A DNA stretch of 64,000 bases, taken from assembly GCA_011634665.1 (NCBI GenBank), contig WAEK01000003.1, forward strand, positions 328,501 to 392,500, given 5' to 3'. The notes beneath the pieces are model-generated. The model saw only the letters and a list, made by a program, of their open reading frames with translations, had not been told where the DNA came from and searched no databases. The position numbers and the translations under genes were made by a program. Position 1 is the first letter of the stretch. Every line of letters begins with the position of its first letter. Shown piece after piece: positions 14,810 through 26,113 of this stretch. The stretch is from Mortierella sp. BCC40632 (Eukaryota > Mortierellomycota > Mortierellomycetes > Mortierellales > Mortierellaceae).

Positions 14810-15184
14810 GGCGAATGTCGGGGTCGAAAGAGAGTGCAAGTGGGGGGTGATGCAGAGGAGAGAGTTCGGAAGGTGGGTGAGAAAATATATAAGAGAGAGA
14901 GAGGAGAGGCCCTTTCTAGAGCGTTCGCCCGACACGGTGGCTTTGTTGGGAATGGCGCATTGTGCGGGGGAAAGAACAGCAGGTGAGAGAGAGTGTGTGT
15001 ATGTGCAGGGCGAGAGAAGAAGACAGGAAGAAAGTCGGATCGCCAATGTAAACAAAGAAGGCTTTGACGGGTCGGCGCTCTCTCTCACTCTCTCGACACA
15101 CACACACACACCAAATACCCTTACTCTCCTTCTCTCTCTCTCTTCATCCCATTCAGGACCGACAGGACTCTGCCAAATCACATC
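14810..15184. promoter_or_regulatory. Shared upstream region of HSP10 and bS6m
   Basis: 375 bases between divergent start codons of two mitochondrial-protein genes. It contains GA-rich sequence near 14893-14910 (pyrimidine on the HSP10 strand) and CT-rich sequence at 15079-15150 (pyrimidine on the bS6m strand), so each leader has its own C/T-rich block. No exact heat-shock element array was established by eye. Confidence 0.5.
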
Positions 15185-15580
15185 ATGGTCTTTTATGAAC
15201 TCTTCTGCATCTCCCGGACTCGCTTGGTCGAGGTATATACCCCCCCCCTCTCTACTCCCACAGACTATTAGACTCTTCCTGCGACTGAGCTTGCACCCCG
15301 AAAAGAAAAAGAAAACGGAAAGCAAGAGCTGATCTCGCTCATTGGCCGAAGCAGTGGACTCCCTGGAAGACTCTCTTCAACTACTCCCTGTCCTACTGGA
15401 CAGTCTACCCATCGTCCTGAGAAAGAAAAAGAAAAAAAAAGAGAGGAGCACTACTGCGTCCCTTTGGTTATTCTTTTCATTGCCACCCCAAAGAAAAAGT
15501 AGAGGATCAGGATCGGCCACTCCCATTACACGGGCAACCAACGCGAGAGGATTGCTTTCAATGCATCTTTTTTTCTTTTC

Positions 15581-15617
<37 letters not shown>

Positions 15618-16476
15618 TCCTTCTGTCTTTATTGAGACGACACTATGGGTACTCTTGGAGAGACGTCCGAACCAGCCATGTGACAAGAGGAGAAAAGAAG
15701 AAGAAAAAAAGGAACAGTACAAAGGACCGATAAGGAAAGGAGAATCCTTCACAACCTATCTCGACAATGGCATTCGGAAAGAAAGAAAGAAAAAAGATAC
15801 CATGCGGAGCGGAAAATGCGATCGTGTAGAAACGACTCTCCTTGTTCAACCGAAAACACACCGATCTATTTCGTTCTATTTAATTTATCTGAACGAACCC
15901 CCATCTTTGTCACAAAACGACAATCTCCTCTCGATTCACTGCTGGACTATGAATTTGCTCCGCACAGTGTTTATCGCACACACACATACTCGCTTTCTCT
16001 CTCTATCTTCCGAACAACTTCTTACTAACTGACACATATTATTTCTCTCTGTCTGGAACTATCTAATTTGTAGGCTAACTTGAAGGACATGGTCAAGCAG
16101 GCCTCGTTGATTGTCATGAACAAGGGAGGTGTTGTCCGAAGCCTCAAGCCTCTTGGAGAGAAGCAACTGCCATACCGTATCAGGAAACATCAAGAATACC
16201 ATCACAATGGATAGTACGTTTCTTTTGTTATTTTGCTTCTTTGTAACTGATGTACACGCACATGCACACTCAAAGAGGGACCGGTCTGACTAAAACTTTG
16301 TTGTTCTCTTGAATAGCCATTGGACAATGCAATTCGATGCCAATCCAACAGTGGTCAAGTTGCTTAGCAAGAAATTGAATGTCGATCCTCGTGTGCTCCG
16401 TCATGCCGTCATCCGTCAGGGCTCCAAGCTTCAGGATGTGGTGACCTCTGCAGAAAAGACTGGCACTGGACTCTAA
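15185..16476 (+). CDS. MRP17: Mitochondrial small-subunit ribosomal protein bS6m (Mrp17)
   Basis: Mitochondrial homologue of bacterial S6. Exons 15185-15232, 16074-16213 and 16317-16476 give 115 residues, close to yeast Mrp17 (131) and animal MRPS6 (125). It starts MVFYELFCISRTRLVE, continues with NKGGVVRSLKPLGEKQLPYR and ends with DPRVLRHAVIRQG, matching the S6 fold blocks: beta1, the GGVVR strand, PYR, a YHWTMQF strand and an RVLR helix. The last two codons before the stop are GGA CTC. The first intron is 841 bases, long for this locus, and carries T/C-rich repeats. Transcription is divergent from HSP10 and convergent with AKR1. Confidence 0.92.
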
Positions 16477-16961
16477 ACCGCTTTCCTTTCTCTCCTTCGC
16501 TTCCCTCCCTTTCCTTCCTTCCTTCCTTCCTACCCTCCACTATCATTTATTTGCATGAAAAAGAGGAGAGGTGCCATTATCCATTGAGAAAAAAAAAAAA
16601 AAAAAAAAAAAAAAGATAGAAGCAACCTTTTCTTTTTGATAGTTGTAGATTAAAAACATATATATTCAGGAACCATCTTCTCCTTTGTTTCTGTCTTTTG
16701 TTAGTATATGGAATAGGATGCAGCCCAGGTACGGCGCTCTTTTCTATCTTCATTTTTCTTTTGTCTTTTTTTTTTACAGTCAACTAGGAGAAATAAGGGT
16801 GCAAGACTATATTGAATATATTCTTGTTTTTTTTTTAAAAAAAAAACAAACAAACAAACAAAGAAACAAACAAAAAAGAAACCAGTAAACAAAAGTAAGG
16901 GTGGTTGAGAGAGAGGGTGTGTGTGCGTGAGAGAGAGAGAGGAGAAATGAAGACTATGGCT
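16477..16961. other. Convergent 3' flanks of bS6m and AKR1
   Basis: 485 AT-rich bases between facing stop codons, with an A run at about 16589-16613, T and A runs near 16830-16850 followed by CAAA repeats, and a short GA/GT-rich stretch. No gene seen. Confidence 0.6.
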
Positions 16962-19752
16962 CTATAGCCTCCTGTGGGATGAATTCACCGACATACTGTT
17001 CTTGGTCGGTTCCACCTCATAAAACGAATACCAATCCACTCCTCGCAAAGGACCTTGCTTCCCATTCGACCAAAACCCAACACAGTTTTGCCAAACTCCA
17101 AAATCAAATGGATTCGTCACCTCCCCTTCCGTGCCTCGTTGTCTTCTCCTTGACCTCGCCGTACCCACCAACAATCCTAGGATACCACTGTTTCCTGCCG
17201 ATCTATGGTTATGATTGGCATGATCTCCAAGACCAACTGGTTTGGATTCCTCTTCTTGAGCATACAAAGTCATATCATCCTCTTCTGCTGCTCCTGCTTC
17301 CAACAGATTAATACTCTCCTCCTGTAACGGATGTCCTGCTCCCGCCATCGAGTTGTCAATCTCGGAAAAGGCCTTGAGAATCCGTTGACGGATATTGAGA
17401 CCTCGACCCAGATAACTGTACCGTTGGTAATTCATCGATTCATTCGTGGTCTTGGCTTGTGCAACTTGATAAATCTGAACCGCAAACAAAAGTGCGGGCC
17501 AAGTCATTTGGAACATGGACCAGAAGGCGAGTGCGGTTGTGAAGGCGTCGTATTGGAAATAACCACAGAGAGTGTTGCCAAGAAGACATGGATCCGATTC
17601 CACGGGAACATAGGTGGGTGTAGCCACACTGAGATCTAATAAAGAGAAAGAGGGGGAGAAGAAAAAGAAAAGAGTCGTACGAGTTCCCCAACACCGAATA
17701 AACAAGATGGTTAGTTTCTTTGTTGTCCGAGTCTCTCTCCCTACATACTCTTCACTGTCACAATGATTCGAGAGAAGAAGAAGAAGAAAGAAAAAAAAAT
17801 CCTTACATTCAAAGGAAAGGTAGGCATAGATAGGGACACAGGTCAAAAAAAGAATCAAGAACGTAATAAACGCCCGATGGTTCTTGGCTCCAATACAATT
17901 GTAAATCCAGGGACAATGATGATCAAACTTGGCCACACAACGGTTACAGAATTTACAATGCTTGGAACGCATCGGTCGTTGTGCCACGCAGGTAACACAG
18001 AAATGTCGAGCATCCAGAATTCCTCGGTCCGCTAGTTGAATCACGGTCGCCTTTTGGGCTTCGGGACTGGTTGTTTGTTTGGTCCAACCTGGATCCGCGA
18101 GAACGGCTCCGTAGAAAAAGTAGAGGGCCGAGACATAAGTGGTGATAAAGCCCAAATTCAACCAAAAGAGATGAGATGTATCTAAAGCATTTTTTTTTTT
18201 TTTTTTTCAACAAAAGTAAAAGTTGTCAGTATCAACAGTATGAGATGAAAGAAAGAAAGGGGGGAAAAAAGAGGGGGGAGCAACGAGCGAGAAAGAGAGC
18301 AGACCATACTCATGAGAAGATGACGGATCCAGACAAATCCAACCCAGAATGCAGTCGATTGGAAAATGGCTGTGTAATAGGGTGTCTGCAACATGTCGTT
18401 GGGTGTTTTGGTACGCAACAAAAATTTGATGGATCCAATATGTCCAATCAGGAACTGCACAATTCCCAGAGGAAGAGCAATGTACCAGGGGAAGAGCGCC
18501 ATCAACTCGAGTCCGAAAAAAAAGAGTGTGAAATAGGGTATAAAGTAGATGATGGTGTTGGTCGTTTTCTATTGGGGTGTGGTAAGAGCAAAAAAAAAAA
18601 AAAAAAAAAATTATGCTGCATTAGTCTCTCTCTCTCTCTCCTTCTCTCTCTATTTCTACCTTTCTCAAAAAGTAAAAATCATCCGGTTGCTTACCTTATC
18701 AAAGAGCATCCGTCTTGATTTGCCATCTTTGGCAAGTTTTGCATCACTGAGTGCCTTTTCCCAGATCGTGGTGCCCTTGAGCTCCCGAATCATGTCCACA
18801 GGGGTCTTGCCAGACTTGTCCCCTGCATGCACATCCGCACCTGCCTTCAAAATTTTAGAAAGACAGTCTCGATTCCCCTTGACAACGGCCCAATGGAGCG
18901 GAGTAAATCCTTCCCGGTCTTTGGTGTCGATTCTTGCCCCATAGTTTAACAAGATATCGACACTGAGGCTGTCGCCCTGATAAGCAGCCCACATCAAACT
19001 CGTATGACCCAATGTGTCGGTTGCATCGACCGCCATGCCTCCTGCGACGATTAGGTAAAAGACGAGCATTGCGTTGGAAGAATGGGTGGCTAGGTGAAGC
19101 GCATTGAATCCCTGCGAGTCCTGGAGGAGTGGGTCGGCTCCATGCTTCATCAATAGCTTGGCCATGTGCAAATGACCATTCCTGAGAAGAGAGAGAGAGA
19201 GAGACGGTTAGACGAGAACCATGACTTTGTAGCACAACTAATAAATCCAAGAACAGATAGCTGCCTTTTTTTTTCCTTTCTTCTTTACCTCGTGCACCAG
19301 TGCAATGCTGTGGCGGTCAACTCGCCTCCGACAGCATCGACCTGAGCTCCGTGTTCGAGTAGACAGCGAGCGACGGGGATCTGGTTGTTGATGGCAGCCC
19401 AGTGCAGGGCGGTGACGTCCTGAAAGTCTCTGCTCCGGACCAATGCAGGGTCAGCTTCGATCAACTGAGCCAGGATATCGAGTTTGCCCATCTGTGCTGC
19501 CTGGAAGATGCTAATCTCTATATGACATTATTGAAACGACAAGTAGAAGAGAGAGAGTAAGAGAGAGAGGTTAGAACCACTGTGTAAGAGACAGCTACAC
19601 AGCTAAACTTGAGGTCTTAATCCACCCAAGGAGAAGGAAATGTGCGTGCAAAAAAAAGGGGAGGAGACGTTTTGCTAGCGTTTTGGGGGACACCCTTGCC
19701 CCTCTCCTCCTCCTCCTCCTCCTCCTCCTCCTCCTCCTCCTCCTCCTCCTCC

Positions 19753-19793
<41 letters not shown>

Positions 19794-20203
19794 GCACACA
19801 CAGGCAATCCAGTAAAGCAGTTTGATTAGAGCACAGGAGGCAAGACCAGACTCTTTTCTCTTTCTCTCGTTCTTTCTCGCTTTTCTCTGGCTAACCGCGT
19901 TTGACTAGGATGAGGTCGAGCGAAAGAGAGTGAGAGTGCGCGTGTACATGAAGAAAGAGAGAGAGTGCCATTGTTTTTTTTTTTTGTTTTGTTTTTTTTT
20001 TTTTTTTTACCGTCAAAGTCTTCGTTGGCATTGGGTGATGGTCGAAACTTTGGGTTGACATCGTCCGTGGTGAGTGGTGGGGAAGAGGCCTTTGTGGCAG
20101 ATCCAGAAGGAGATGCGCTGGCGGAGGCCTCGACAAGGGGTACGGGAGAAGATGCTGCCGAGAGATCCACTGAGCCCTGGGCGGATGAGTCCGTCGCAGC
20201 CAT
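16962..20203 (-). CDS. AKR1: AKR1-type ankyrin-repeat DHHC palmitoyltransferase
   Basis: Protein S-acyltransferase of the Akr1/HIP14 class, normally in Golgi or endosomal membranes. Exons on the minus strand: 20011-20203, 19289-19517, 18695-19181, 18310-18568, 17807-18181 and 16962-17635, giving 738 residues. Order of features: Ser/Ala-rich N-terminus (1-60), ankyrin repeats (about 70-290; for example [22 protein letters not shown] and [19 protein letters not shown] blocks), two hydrophobic pairs of membrane segments, and the DHHC cysteine-rich domain, with [13 protein letters not shown] and active FDHHCPW at 475-481. Yeast Akr1 has DHYC, whereas this copy has the common DHHC. Further membrane helices and a long cytosolic tail follow. 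Upstream of the start on the sense strand is a CTC-rich tract. Confidence 0.95.
19706..19790. repeat. (CTC)n followed by (CT)n in AKR1 intron 1
   Basis: About 16 CTC units (19706-19753) run into about 17 CT units (19756-19790). On the AKR1 coding strand these read GAG and GA, so unlike most tracts in this window the purine strand is the sense strand. Confidence 0.9.
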
Positions 20204-20843
20204 CAGAGAAGAGGAAGGAGGAGGGAGGAGGAGGAGGAGGAGGAGGAGGAGGAGGAAGAGGCGGCAGAAACGGAAAAAGAAAAGGAAAAAAAAGAAAAAA
20301 GAAAGGGGAGAGAAAGCGCTTTGGCCGAGTCAAGAGAAAAAGAGCTGATTGCAATGCTGAGAGGAGAAATAAAAAAGAGGCGAGCCGGAGTGGGGGTACG
20401 TGTGCCTTGGCTGTGGAGAGGTTGGCCGGTGCGGCAGAAAGAAGATGCCCGAGACTGCAAAAGAAACAATGCAGTGAGAGTGGGAGTGTGTGTGTGTGAA
20501 AGAGAAGGGGAGAAAGAGGATGGAAAGAGGCACTGGTCTGCGCTGCGACAACGGAACGTGCGGGAGCGAGGCTGGAGAGACCGAATGCCAGAATGCAGAT
20601 GCAGATGCAGATGCAGATGAAAAAAAGAGAGAGTGAAATTTGGACAGAGATAGTGAGAGAGAAGAAGAATAAGAAAAAAAAAGAGAGAAGCAAAGAGAAG
20701 GATCCGCACAGAAGTAGAGTCGACCAAACTCTACTCGGGGCTGCAGGCAAACAACACACTGTTTCTTTATCTGCACACGACCAACCCCAACGAGACTCTT
20801 GTACAATACCATCTAGAAACTACCCGATGCTCAACTCTTCGCG
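20204..20843. other. Spacer upstream of AKR1, with purine-rich repeats
   Basis: 640 bases between the AKR1 start and the stop of the secreted-protein gene; both genes are on the minus strand. It holds a GGA repeat (about 20226-20255), A/G-rich sequence to 20330, and a hexamer repeat of GCAGAT, about four copies, at 20595-20619. On the AKR1 sense strand this is a C/T-rich leader. No gene seen. Confidence 0.6.
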
Positions 20844-23019
20844 TCAAACGCATACCCTACTAGCCAGCACTCCCGACAATGGAGCGAGCACGGTCCCGTC
20901 TAAAAGCCCTTGGCGCTGGCACTGCGATACAAAGCTATCCACCACATTCGCTACACTGCCACCCAGTCCCTCAACAATCAACTCGACCCCTTGAACCAAA
21001 GACCCCACTGTCGAAGACAGCCCAACGTTCCCGAGTAGGTCCAAGCCCACTAAATGATTCACCAGACCAGCATTCTCCTGGGCTCCAAGGAACAGCCCTC
21101 GCTTCTCACTCATTCCTTGCTCTTCCTCTTCCTCCGCCTTCTCACATCGACGTTTAAACTCTTGTACAATCTCTACTCTCAACCGAGAACAATCCCTGGC
21201 CAACTCGGTCGAAACCATTCTATCCAACAAGGCCAACGTTCTTCCCAGCTCACTCTGCAGACATTGACCCGTCTCACATTCACTCTGAACCACATGGTCA
21301 CTCTTGGACCTTAACCCTTCAACATGTTTTTGTCGGATCGACTCGAGCTTGTCCTGACAACTCTTGTGGAACAGCTGTTCCAACTCGTCAAACTTGTTCT
21401 TCTTCTCCTTTTGGACATCCATTCGAGATGCATGGGCTTTCAGGGTAAGATGTGCAGTCTGCTCTAGGTCTTGTCCTAGACTTGAAAGCGTTGCCTGGAT
21501 CTTTTCTTCAAAGAGTTGGATCAGCAAAGGAACCTCGGCCTGAATGACCCATTCCAAATCAACGACACAGGGTTCTGCACATTGATCGCATGCCCTTTTC
21601 GGAACTGGTTCCACCGCCACTACTTTTATTACTGACGTAGACTCGGGAGTCTTGAGGGTCAGAGATGGGACAGAGGTCAAAGGAGAGAGGGGAACAGGTG
21701 GGTCAATCGATTCGGAGGAATGGGATTCGACGAGAAAGGTGGCAGTGGTGGCAAGAGGGTCTGACAAAGAAGAAGGTTCCGACCCTTCTTCTTCTTTTTC
21801 CTGTTGGGGTCGGTCCTCATTTCCTTCAATCGATGACGCTTTTGTGAACATGGGCTTGGAACTGGTCTTGATGGGCATGGCCATTGTTGTCCTCCAAGGT
21901 AATTCTTTTGTATCATCAAATGAATAAAGAGTCGTCGGGGTAGCGATGGGAGTAGGACGTGTAGGAAAGGTCCCATAATTGAATTGGAAAGAAACCGTGT
22001 AGGATAAATGTTTTGTCCAACTCGTCTCACCACTACCCGTAATTGGAAGAACCAAGTCTTGCTCTGGAGCTGGAGTTTGAAGACTACCAGAAGAAGTAGG
22101 CAGGACAAGTGTTGGCATTGGCGTCGGGGTTAAGATAAGATCATCCAAACTGAAGAAGGTCGTGGTGGTTGGTGTCGACGCAAGAGTAGACCTCGGAGGA
22201 GAGGGTGGTTCAATGGGCCGCTTCGAAGGATGGGGATGCCCGATCGAATACGAATAGGTATAGGTAATATCAATGTCAATCTCGAGATCCTCCTTTCGAA
22301 AAGACTTTTCAGGCACAGCCGTTACAGTGGTAGAAGCGAGGGAGGTGCTTGTGACAATGGCACAGCCTTCACTGTTAACAGGCATGGTTGAGTAGGTTGG
22401 GCACGGGCCTAGCCTGAACTCTGTAGCATAATGGACGCATTCTGGAAGCGTTCTCGTAGCCTCTATTGAACGTGTTAAAACCTTGGAATCAGTAATGAGA
22501 GGGGTCTTTTCAGGATTCTTGGCGATCAGGTCCTTGGAAGAGAGATCCTTCGAGTCCTTTGAGTCTTTTTCGTGGGGTTGAGGTAGCACGAGGTGGATAG
22601 TTGCTTGAGGGATGGGTGCACTGACGACCGTTGTCTCGACCACAAAACACGAGTAACGTGGTGCAGGAGGACAATTATCAGGAATCACTTGTCGGGTCAC
22701 CGTTGAAACAGGCCATTGATCTAATAGCAAGAAGAATAACATGGCGTGAGTAACGGATCTATCACATCACCACGTGTGGTGATGGTTCTGTTGTGATCAA
22801 AAGAGTCGCGTTTGTGATGTAAATGTCACTTTGATAGAGTCGCCTTTTAGGTCTCTCACCATTCCAGAGTGTAGAGGTCTCAGTCTTGGTCACGGTTGTG
22901 GTCACTGTGGTCGTTGTTGTTGGTGGAGGACATTCGGTAGTCAGGGCATTACTCGTAGTAACTAGTGCAACCAATCCAACGAAAACCCGGCTTGCTGGCC
23001 AGTACAAGAAAGAGTGCAT
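20844..23019 (-). CDS. Secreted Thr/Pro/Ser-rich protein of unknown family
   Basis: Exons on the minus strand: 22860-23019 and 20844-22720, giving 678 residues. I do not recognise the family. The N-terminus (MHSFLYWPASRVFVGLVALV then TTSNA) looks like a cleavable signal peptide. A TTTTTVTTTVTKTETST stretch, likely O-mannosylated, follows, then Pro/Thr/Ser-rich sequence with scattered Cys. Near residue 430 a CDQCAEPC cluster precedes a helical, coiled-coil-like region of about 170 residues with several further Cys, and a hydrophobic Gly/Val/Leu-rich end (LVGLDLLGNVGLSSTVGSLV). No GPI-type tail or clear transmembrane helix was seen. The first ATG of the open frame is at 23049, but the sequence before 23019 reads like a 3' splice site (TTTACAG), and the signal peptide is better from 23019. 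Cell-wall or matrix location is inference. Confidence 0.75.
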
Positions 23020-23802
23020 TCTGTAAATTTTTTCAGGAAAGAGATACAAGAGGTATAACGTCGGCTTCTGTTGTGAATGTGCAAGACAGTGAGAGAAAGA
23101 ATACAGGCATGTAGCGTTACACTTTTGGGCGGGAATAAAACTGGGGTGGCAAATTAAAAAGAAAGAGAGAAAGAAGAACGAAAGAGTTCAAATGAAAGAA
23201 TGAGTCCTGAAGAACGGGGTCAATGGTTTGGATTTGGCGGATAGCATTGTGAGAGCATTTTTTGTTGGCTGGCGAGCTAGCCAACCTCCATTCGAGAGTG
23301 ACATCAGGGCAACACTTGAGAGAATTACTTCTCCCCCTTTCCTGACACTTAGACTTGGCTCCTTTGGTTCCTTAAGGTAATGAGGAGGAGAGGAGAGAGT
23401 GAGAGATGAAAAAGACATTTCTGAGTGAGAGCCACATGTGAACTTGACTGCAGTAAAAAAAAAAAGTCGCCGATTGAGAGAGAGAGAGAAAGAGGCTTCA
23501 AGGAGTATGAGAGGATGCCAGGGATGCAATATGGATGAAGTAACAAAGGAAAAGGGCCAAAGTGAGAGAGATAAAAGTGGTACCTGAGAGAGAGAGGGCC
23601 TATCAAGTCTAAAGCATGTCTATCGGCTCCATTCTCCCTCTCAAACACGTTCACACACACACACACCACTCACTAGCGACACCAATAGGTTTGGATGTGG
23701 TCATGAAATACATCTTTATAGGATTTTAGAGAGTAAAAAGTAACAAAAAAAAAAAAAAGACTCCGAGTAGAGCAGATGACACTACACTATGCTAAAGTCC
23801 AT
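23020..23802. other. Spacer between the secreted-protein gene and YDJ1
   Basis: 783 bases between two minus-strand genes. It contains GA-rich short tracts (23159-23175, 23477-23500, 23585-23597), read as CT on the sense strand, a CA run at 23650-23665 and an A run near 23744-23758 next to the YDJ1 stop. No gene seen; open frames here are short. Confidence 0.6.
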
Positions 23803-25310
23803 TTACTGTTGTGCGCACTGCACACCGGGGTGTCCACCCTCCTCCTCATCGTCTCCGCTCATGTGGCCCTGCTCAGCTCTTGCCCGCTGACGAGAGTCCA
23901 TCTCTGACAACACGCAGTCCTCGAGAATCATATCCTTGGGAGGGGTAGGCAATGCTGGCGTAGGGGGGAGGATCGTCCGGAGCTTCTCAATCGTAGCAGC
24001 GTCGGTCCAGTTGGAGTCGGGGAACTGGACTTCGAATCGGATGTACATGTTGCCAAAGTCGTGGTGACGCTCTGTGGGCATACCCTGGTTCACCAACACC
24101 TTCAACTCGTTAGGTCGGATCACCTCACCAGGGAGAATGTCGACAACGAGCATACGGTCATCCAAGTGCTGGATCTGGATCTTGCCTCCAGCCAAGGCAG
24201 TGAGCAAGTCGATCTTGGCATCATAGTACAAGTCGTCGCCGTTACGTCTGAAGCGCTCGTGCTCGCGCTGCTCCAAGACAATGACAACATCGCCGGGAAT
24301 GGTTCCTGGAGCCTGATCGCCCTCGCCGCTAAAGATAATCTTCTTGCCATCCTTCATGCCGCGGTCGATGTGGACCTCGAGGACCTTGCGAGTCTGGGTC
24401 ACCTTGCGGGCATTGCAGCCCTTGCACTTGTCCTTGGCGTTGATGATCTCACCCTCACCCCGGCAGTCACCGCAGGGCTGCTGGATCTGCTGCATCATTG
24501 GTCCCATCTGGCGCAACATGACGCGGTAACCCTGACCATGGCATGTCGAACAGGTCTTGACCGCGCCTTCCTTGCCTCCCTTACCCTCGCACTTTTCACA
24601 GATAACGTTCTTCTGGAGAGCAAGCTTGGTGGTCTTGCCCTTGTAGAGATCCTCGAGTGTCACCTTGAGACCATGCGCAACATCCTTGCCACGACGAGGG
24701 CCTGAGGGACGGCCACCACGGCCACCGCCTCCAAAGAGCTGAGAGAACAAGTCCTCGGGTGAGAGGCCGCCCATGCCACCCATGCCAGAGCCTTCGCCCG
24801 AAAGACCTGCCTCACCGTACTGGTCGTACACCTGACGCTTGTTGGCATCAGAGAGGACATCGTAAGCGTGGCTGATTTCCTGGAACTTTTCCGAGGTGGC
24901 ACCTCCCGTCTAAGGAAGTAATAAAAAAAAAGAAGATAGTGGTGAGGATGGATTAATATGTGTCAAGGGGGTTCTTTCTTTTTTTAGCATGGCTGAATCC
25001 GAGCCGAGATGAATGTTGGGGAGTAAGGGGGAGGGAGGGGGAGGGGTGGATGGATGGAGTGGGTGGATGAGTGGGTGATGACATCCATTCAGGAACAAAA
25101 GGCTCGTTGCGCTGTGGAGTGGTATGTGGCTGACTGGCTGGCTGACAGAGCTGGCTGGCTGGCTGTAGTGTTATTATATAAGAACTGCGCCGGCTCATCC
25201 AGTCGAGGGCCACGTTCTAGATGTTTCATCGCTCTTGTTCCAGAGTTGGGGAGGAATGGAGAGAGAGAGAGAGAGGTTGCTTTTCTGCTGGGTCCAACAG
25301 AGAAAGGAAA

Positions 25311-25351
<41 letters not shown>

Positions 25352-25537
25352 ACGGTCCCGCTCTAATAAAGAAGCCAAGTGATCAGTCTCCAAAGGACGG
25401 ATGATGATGATGAGAATTGGCGTTACCTTGTCGGGATGGTACTTGAGAGCCAGCTTGCGGTAGGCCTTCTTGAGCTCGGCATCCGAGCAACCGGGATCAA
25501 CCTCAAGGGCTTCGTAGAGCTTAGTTTCCTTGACCAT
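23803..25537 (-). CDS. YDJ1: YDJ1-type class A J-domain co-chaperone (DNAJA)
   Basis: Co-chaperone that stimulates Hsp70 ATPase and delivers clients in the cytosol and at ER and mitochondrial surfaces. Exons on the minus strand: 25427-25537 and 23803-24909, giving 405 residues (Ydj1 409). Features in order: J domain with HPD at 34-36; Gly-rich linker with GGMGG and LFGGGG; zinc-binding region with four CxxCxGxG-like motifs ([24 protein letters not shown] and a degenerate CKGCNARK); the C-terminal client domain with [14 protein letters not shown]; and a terminal CAQQ, a farnesylation CaaX box as in Ydj1. The intron falls right after HPDK. UTP6 is divergent on the right. Confidence 0.97.
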
Positions 25538-26113
25538 GATGATAAATTAAAGGGGAAATGGAGAGGATGTGTAAAATACAAAGTCTATGCAGATGCAGGT
25601 AAATGGAAGACCAAAGATGACAAGGCCCTGGGAGGATAAGTGGATGAGAGGAGAGAGAGAGAGAGAGAGAGAAAAAAAAAAAAAAAAAAAAAAAAATGGG
25701 AAAAATGGAAGTGGAGAGAGAGAGAAAAGAACAAGATGGTGGTCCTTTCTTTTTTTTTTTTTTTTTTTACAAAACAGACAAACTATCTCCGCCCCAGGGC
25801 AGAGCTTTACAGCGGTTAGGATGCCCTTTGAGGGGGCAAGATGAATTTTGCACGTCATTTTGTTCTGTGTTGCTCTGAGCAATCTAATTAGCCCTATTTT
25901 CTGCCCCCCCTAGAGATACCTCGATCCAGCCACAAACAACAAAAAAAAAAAAAAAAAAAAGCAAAAGCAAGAGGTAGAGGCTCATGCAAAGAGGAGTTTA
26001 CCAAGCTTGACGGTCATCCATTTCCTCCCGTGCCCTGGCTTCATCCCCTGCGGCTCAAGAACATCCCCTCTCCGACATTGGACCCTTTTACCACATACAC
26101 ACTATAACCAACC
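25538..26113. promoter_or_regulatory. Shared upstream region of YDJ1 and UTP6
   Basis: 576 bases between divergent start codons. It holds a GA tract (25650-25671) followed by A runs, a T run near 25750-25768 and an A run near 25940-25960. The GA tract is CT on the YDJ1 sense strand. The part next to UTP6 (26010-26110) is C/T-rich on the UTP6 strand. No TATA box was identified. Confidence 0.5.

Noticed and set aside
20595..20619. GCAGAT hexamer repeat as a possible regulatory array
   Set aside because: Only about four copies in a repeat-rich leader; similar short repeats occur throughout and nothing singles it out.
24061..24705. Plus-strand open frame of 214 codons opposite YDJ1
   Set aside because: Antisense shadow with Leu/Ala/His-rich nonsense; the DnaJ zinc motifs lie on the other strand.
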